Source: Brevibacterium yomogidense
GTDB taxonomy: Bacteria > Actinomycetota > Actinomycetes > Actinomycetales > Brevibacteriaceae
Direction of reading: 5' to 3'
Assembly (NCBI RefSeq): GCF_016107685.1
Contig: NZ_JABASY010000003.1
Span: forward strand, 124,001-188,000
Length of the DNA: 64,000 nucleotides
Part shown: in pieces, positions 59,889 to 64,000 of the stretch
Position numbering within the stretch: position 1 is the stretch's first letter
Layout: every line of letters starts with the position of its first letter
Position numbers and translations under genes: made by a program
Notes under the pieces: model-generated
Told to the model about the DNA's origin: nothing
What the model saw: only the letters and a program-made list of their open reading frames with translations
Database searches by the model: none

Positions 59889-62158
59889 CCCGCCTCCTCC
59901 TGCGGAAGCTCAATCGTGACCTGTGCGAGCACTGGACCCAGTTCGCCTCCGTCGCCCTCATGGCCGCGCTGAGCGTCCTCATCTTCGTCGGGATGGAGGG
60001 CGGCTGGCGCGGCATCGACACGCAGGTGGAGGGCTTCGCGGACTCCCATCGGATGCCCGACGCGTGGGTGAGCGGACGCGGACTCACCGATGACGATGTG
60101 CGGGCCCTCGAGGAGCACGTCGATGATCCGGACCAGATCGAGGAGGCGGCTCTCGTCGACATGGTCCTCGCGCAGTGCGACGGGACGCAGCTGTCCCTGT
60201 CGGCGCCGCCTGCAGACGGCATCAACATCCCATGGGTGACCGCCGGCACGCCGGTGGACAGTGGGGACGGGGTCTGGATCGACGACGGCTACGCGCGCGC
60301 CCACGACCTCGACCCCGGCGACACCCTCACCGCGACGGTCGGAGACACGACCCTGGAGCTCACCGTCCGCGGCCTCGTACTCCTCCCCGACAAGATCGCG
60401 TTCACGGGCACCGCGCGTGTGGCACCGGACCCGCAGGCCGCCGGCTACGGACTCGTCTCCGCCGGAACCCTCGACCTCCTGCCACCGGAAGCCGTCCAGC
60501 AGACCATCCTCGTCCGCGGGGACCTGCACGATCTGGCCGACCGGGCGAGGGACGCGCTGGGGCCGGCCTACACCTCGTACGCGGATCGCGACAGCCACCC
60601 CCACGTCGCGACCGCCTTCGAACGGGTCGCCCAGATCCGCAGCCTGTCGTACCTGTTCTCCGGCCTCTTCCTGCTGGTCGCCCTGCTGTCGATCACGACC
60701 TCACTCCGACGCCTGACCGACGTGCAGAGGTCTGAGGTCGCGACGCTCAAAGCGCTGGGTGTCACGAACGCCCGGATCGGCGGTTACTACACCGCGATGA
60801 GCGTCGTGCCCGTCCTCGTCGGCAGCGGTGCGGGGCTCGCCCTCACGCCGGCCCTGTCCCGATTCGTCCTCGCCACGCAGCGCGGCAGCTTCTCGCTGCC
60901 CGTGTGGGAGACCGACTACTCGGCGCTGAGCCTGCTCCTGCCGGCGGGCCTCCTCCTCGCATGCGTCGCCGCGGCGTGGTCGGCGACGCGCTCCACCCGG
61001 CGCATGTCACCGGCAGAGGGGCTCCGACCCGACATCGGCCGAGCCCGCCGCACCCCCGTGGAACTGATGGGGAGACTGTGGGATCGGGTCGGCTACGGAG
61101 CTCGCTGGTCGGTGCGCGATGCGACGACGAATCCCGTCCGCGTCCTGCTGGGCATCGTCGCGACCGCCGGATGCATGATGCTGCTGGTCGCCGGCTTCGG
61201 CATGCCCGCCACCCTGGACCAGCAGGTGCAGACCTCCTATTCCCAGCAGTACCTCTACGACACGCGGGTCCAGGTCTCACCGGCCGCGGACGAAGCGCTC
61301 CGCGCACGGCTGAACCAGCAGGGCGGGCAGTGGATCCAGCAGACGACAGCACGCATCGATGACGAGGACGCCCCGGAGCTCACACTCACCGTGCTGGGGA
61401 CCGGCGACCTGTTCCGGCTGCTCGACGGTGACGGGGACCCGCTGCCGGCTTCCGACGGTGCGGTGGTGAGCGCGCAGGTGGCGCACGCTCGAGGACTCGG
61501 AGTGGGCGATGACATCACCGTGACCCTGGGCGACGGGACGGAAGCACAGGCGGAGATCACCGCGCTCACGTCCGTCTCCGAACCTCAGGGAGTGGCCTTC
61601 ACTGCAGAGGCGTGGAAGGCGGCGGGCGGTGCCTTCCACCCGAACGCGTTCCTCAGCGACTCCCCGACCACCGACGACGTCGCCTCGCGGCCCGGCGTCA
61701 TCGACACGGTGTCACTCGTGGACCAGCAGGCGAACGCCCAGGCCCTCGTCGATTCGCTCGGGCGCGTCTTCACGCTCATCAAGGTCTTCGCGATCGTCCT
61801 GTCCGTGGTCGTCCTCTACAACCTGGGTGCCCTCAGCTTCACAGAGCGGATCCGTGACTACGCCACCCTGCGGGTACTCGGGTTCCACCACGGGGAGCTG
61901 CGGTCTCTGGCAGCACGTGAGAATGCCGCCACGACGCTCGTCGGATGGCTCATCGGCATCCCCGCGGGGTGGTGGTTCCTCCGCACGTACGTGAGCCTCT
62001 TCAGCACGGATCGCGCCGCCTACACGCCCGCGATGGGAGCAGCGGAATGGGCATGGGCCTCCGTGATCACGATCGCGTTCGCGATGACGGCGACCCTGCT
62101 CCTCACACGACGCATCAACGGCATCGACATGACGAGCGCCCTCAAGGGCGTCGAGTGA
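59885..62158 (+). CDS. ABC exporter permease (FtsX/MacB type)
   Basis: 757-residue permease with two FtsX modules. An N-terminal membrane segment is followed by an external domain (residues 40-220), then membrane segments at about 260-280, 300-325 and 350-370; a second external domain and a second set of three segments end ALKGVE. Start GTG 59885 overlaps the ATPase stop. Such permeases pair with LolD-type ATPases and move lipids, peptides or natural products outward rather than importing them; there is no binding protein. Confidence 0.9.
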   Translation: MTRLLLRKLNRDLCEHWTQFASVALMAALSVLIFVGMEGGWRGIDTQVEGFADSHRMPDAWVSGRGLTDDDVRALEEHVDDPDQIEEAALVDMVLAQCDGTQLSLSAPPADGINIPWVTAGTPVDSGDGVWIDDGYARAHDLDPGDTLTATVGDTTLELTVRGLVLLPDKIAFTGTARVAPDPQAAGYGLVSAGTLDLLPPEAVQQTILVRGDLHDLADRARDALGPAYTSYADRDSHPHVATAFERVAQIRSLSYLFSGLFLLVALLSITTSLRRLTDVQRSEVATLKALGVTNARIGGYYTAMSVVPVLVGSGAGLALTPALSRFVLATQRGSFSLPVWETDYSALSLLLPAGLLLACVAAAWSATRSTRRMSPAEGLRPDIGRARRTPVELMGRLWDRVGYGARWSVRDATTNPVRVLLGIVATAGCMMLLVAGFGMPATLDQQVQTSYSQQYLYDTRVQVSPAADEALRARLNQQGGQWIQQTTARIDDEDAPELTLTVLGTGDLFRLLDGDGDPLPASDGAVVSAQVAHARGLGVGDDITVTLGDGTEAQAEITALTSVSEPQGVAFTAEAWKAAGGAFHPNAFLSDSPTTDDVASRPGVIDTVSLVDQQANAQALVDSLGRVFTLIKVFAIVLSVVVLYNLGALSFTERIRDYATLRVLGFHHGELRSLAARENAATTLVGWLIGIPAGWWFLRTYVSLFSTDRAAYTPAMGAAEWAWASVITIAFAMTATLLLTRRINGIDMTSALKGVE

Positions 62159-62205
62159 TGCCGGGTGCTCCGCTCAGCTGGTGCGAAGTGCCGGTCGGGA
62201 TCCCC

Positions 62206-62811
62206 TCACGCGGCGATGCCGCGCAGGACAAGGTCCCACATCGCGTCGACCCGGTCGGCGAGGTCCTTGCGCCCATTCAGCTGGTGGGAGATCTCCTGGG
62301 TGCCGAAGAAGCAGCTGACGATGTGCCACGCCACCGCTTGGGGATCGACGTCTGCCCGGACCTCCTTGCGCTCCTGCGCCACGACGAGCTGCCGAGTGAC
62401 GGCGTCGAGCCAGGGCAGGAACGGCGTGGGCAGGTCGACTCCGATGACGTCCGATTCGCGCATGAGGCGCAGCGGAGCGCGCACGCCCGCATCGTCGCGG
62501 TAGATCCGTGCCGCCTCTGCGGACAGCTGCCGGAGGGCCTCGAGACCCTCCGCACGACTGCCCTCCACACCGTCGACGATGGTCTGCCACGCGGACGAGT
62601 AGGTGTGGACGACTGCGGTCGCGAGATCCGCTTTCGAAGGGAAGTGGAAATAGACGGACCCCTTCGTCACCTCGACCCGCGCCGCGATCTCGCTGAGCGA
62701 CACCGCCGCATAGCCGCGCCTCTCGAACTCCTCGGCCGCGGCCTTGAGGATCGCGTCACGGGTACGCTGCCGCTGCAACTCTCGCACGCTGGGGACCACG
62801 CCCACCTCCAA
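62206..62811 (-). CDS. TetR-family regulator resembling gamma-butyrolactone receptors
   Basis: 201 residues. N-terminal helix-turn-helix: GYAAVSLSEIAARVEVTKGS then VYFHFPSKADLATAV, the VTKGxxYFHFxSK pattern of ArpA/ScbR receptors. The C-terminal half also aligns: AGVRAPLRLM, a Trp in PFLPWLDAV at the place of the ligand-contacting Trp of ArpA/CprB, and GTQEISHQLNGRKDLADRV. It is convergent with the KAS III-exporter operon, its likely target. Upstream of it at 62820-62837 is a second dyad (TACTG / CAGTA), possibly autoregulatory. No afsA-type synthase lies in the window. Confidence 0.75.
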   Translation of the reverse strand: MEVGVVPSVRELQRQRTRDAILKAAAEEFERRGYAAVSLSEIAARVEVTKGSVYFHFPSKADLATAVVHTYSSAWQTIVDGVEGSRAEGLEALRQLSAEAARIYRDDAGVRAPLRLMRESDVIGVDLPTPFLPWLDAVTRQLVVAQERKEVRADVDPQAVAWHIVSCFFGTQEISHQLNGRKDLADRVDAMWDLVLRGIAA

Positions 62812-62819
62812 AAGGGGTT

Positions 62820-62837
62820 ACTTACTGGTCAGTATCT
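62820..62837. promoter_or_regulatory. Dyad upstream of the TetR gene
   Basis: TTACTGGTCAGTA flanked by an A/T at each end; TACTG and CAGTA arms. It lies 9 bp before the TetR start, consistent with autorepression. It shares ACYTAC-like half-sites with the 58128 site but has a shorter spacing, so shared recognition is only possible. Confidence 0.4.
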
Positions 62838-62873
62838 GGAATACCGTACCACTGCACTGAAATTCGCATGTCA

Positions 62874-63956
62874 TCACGGCACGCGAAGAGTCCAGGCCTC
62901 CGTGCCGAACTTCTGGTCGACGAGCGCCTTCGCCGCGGCCTCCTCTTCCTCGCTCAGGACGCCGCGGACGGCAGGATACTTCGCAGTGAACGTGTCGATC
63001 ATCGTGGCGATGATGTCCTCGCGCGTCGCGCCGGTCTGCCTGCGGACGGGGTCGACCCGCTTCTTCGCGCTGGTGATCCCCTTGTCGGAGATCTTCGCCT
63101 GCCCGATGCGCAGGACCTCCGCCATCCGGTCCGCATCGATGTCATAGCTCATCGTGACGTGGTGGATGACCGCGCCGCGCGTCCGCTTCTGCGCCGCACC
63201 GCCGATCTTCCCCTGTGATGAGGTGATGTCGTTGATGGGGACGTACCAGGCGTCCACGCCATGAGCGGCGAGCGCTTCGATGACCCAGCGGTCCAGGAAC
63301 GCATAGGACTCCGTGTAGTCGAGCCCGGCGACGAGGTCCAGGGGCGCGTACAGCGAGTACGTGATGCAGTTCCCGCCCTCCATGAACATCGCCCCACCGC
63401 CGGTGACCCTCCGCACGACCTCGACGTCGTGGTCCCGCACACCGTCGGGATGCAGCTCGTTGACGTAGGACTGGAAAGCCCCGATGACGACGGCGCGGTC
63501 CTCCCACTCCCAGATCCTCAGGGTGGGCTTCCGCCGCCCTTCGCTCACCTCTTCGAGGAGGACCTGGTCCAGCGCGACGTTCACCCGCGTGGGCAGCACC
63601 GGCGTGTGGAGGACCTCCCAGTCGAAGTCACCGAAGTCGCGCGCACCGGCGAGCGCTCGACGCACCACCGCCGCGACGTCCGACAGGGAGAAGCCCTGGA
63701 GGTCGAGCGCATCCCCGAAGGGTTCGAGCGCGTCCCGCAGTCTGCGGGTGAGCGCCGCGCCGTCGTCCGTCACGGACGCTCCGACCAGCGCCGGAGCCAG
63801 GGCGTCGAACGCCTCGTCCGGCTCGAGGAAGAAGTCTCCGGAGATCTTCGCCTCCGTGATCCGCCCGCCCTGCGTCGCGACATCGGCGACGACGAGCTTT
63901 CCGCCCGGCACCTTGAACTCCCCGTGGAATCGCGCGGGGTCATTCTTCACAGTCAT
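62874..63956 (-). CDS. lplA: Lipoate--protein ligase with the accessory domain at the N-terminus
   Basis: 360 residues. Residues 1-110 match the lipoate-ligase accessory domain (KLVVADVATQGGRITEAKIS), which in E. coli LplA lies at the C-terminus. Residues 115-350 are the catalytic domain, with RRVTGGGAMFMEGGN near residue 184 and the adenylate-binding Lys in SSQGKIGGAAQK near 247. It attaches lipoate to E2 and GcvH proteins using ATP. ATG 63956 has no ribosome site but TAGGTT lies six bases upstream (63963-63968), so it is probably leaderless. Confidence 0.9.
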   Translation of the reverse strand: MTVKNDPARFHGEFKVPGGKLVVADVATQGGRITEAKISGDFFLEPDEAFDALAPALVGASVTDDGAALTRRLRDALEPFGDALDLQGFSLSDVAAVVRRALAGARDFGDFDWEVLHTPVLPTRVNVALDQVLLEEVSEGRRKPTLRIWEWEDRAVVIGAFQSYVNELHPDGVRDHDVEVVRRVTGGGAMFMEGGNCITYSLYAPLDLVAGLDYTESYAFLDRWVIEALAAHGVDAWYVPINDITSSQGKIGGAAQKRTRGAVIHHVTMSYDIDADRMAEVLRIGQAKISDKGITSAKKRVDPVRRQTGATREDIIATMIDTFTAKYPAVRGVLSEEEEAAAKALVDQKFGTEAWTLRVP

Positions 63957-63962
63957 GCCCCC

Positions 63963-63968
63963 AACCTA
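63963..63968 (-). promoter_or_regulatory. -10 of a leaderless lplA promoter
   Basis: TAGGTT, six bases before the ATG at 63956 on the minus strand. Confidence 0.45.
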
Positions 63969-64000
63969 CTCTGCCCGTCATCTGTGCACGTGCAAGGGTC

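Noticed and set aside
58183..62811. A classic A-factor locus
   Set aside because: No AfsA-type synthase or butenolide reductase is present; only the receptor-like TetR and a ketosynthase with exporter are seen.

Overview
The window is a gene-dense chromosomal stretch of a high-GC Gram-positive bacterium. The core order smc / mutM-rnc-rpmF-DUF177-coaD / rsmD-recG-DAK2 protein-thiL-DUF3515-ddl / gpsA-plsC-murA-leuD-leuC-ltbR / tRNA-gltX, the DUF222-HNH protein, ThyX and many promoters lying 6-9 nt from the start codon all point to an actinobacterium, probably a member of the Micrococcales (a Brevibacterium-like genus is possible; the sequence alone does not fix it). I see no insertion sequence, prophage, integrase or CRISPR array.

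Layout. 1-9.2 kb: 5' part of smc, a DUF222/HNH protein, a MerR regulator fused in frame to a peroxiredoxin, then the housekeeping run mutM, rnc, rpmF, DUF177, coaD (all minus). 9.3-12.5 kb: a four-gene polar-solute ABC importer that looks like the ectoine importer EhuBCDA (plus). 12.6-20.7 kb: rsmD, recG, a DAK2-domain protein, thiL, a DUF3515 lipoprotein, ddl and a YbhB/PEBP protein. 20.7-27.2 kb: gpsA-plsC-murA-leuD-leuC, divergent from an IclR-type regulator (LtbR/NdgR). 27.3-31.2 kb: two tandem DUF4282 membrane proteins, tRNA-Glu and tRNA-Gln, gltX and a fumarylacetoacetase-fold hydrolase. 31.3-44 kb: hrpB helicase, a TetR / YhgE-Pip pair with a palindromic operator between them, malate dehydrogenase, DUF1990, the p-aminobenzoate genes pabC-like and pabAB, and a 3-methyladenine glycosylase-family protein.

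44.1-54.9 kb (minus): one long operon encoding a family-5 substrate-binding lipoprotein, two permeases, a double ATPase, two luciferase-like flavin monooxygenases and an FAD/NAD(P)-binding protein. About 420 nt upstream of its first gene I read a 31-codon leader peptide with its own ribosome binding site and a Cys-Cys-Pro-Ala-Pro-Cys run, followed at once by tandem hairpins. This looks like cysteine-responsive attenuation and suggests the operon imports and oxidatively breaks down an organosulfur compound.

54.9-64 kb: a zinc alcohol dehydrogenase, a 54-residue membrane protein with a Fur/Zur-like box in its promoter, a CG0192/maltokinase-cap-like protein with thyX, and a compact locus made of a ketoacyl-ACP-synthase-III-like enzyme, an ABC exporter and a TetR regulator that resembles gamma-butyrolactone receptors. 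The promoter of the synthase carries a 22-bp site similar to the target of such receptors. It is a candidate small-molecule signalling or secretion module. A permuted lipoate-protein ligase closes the window.
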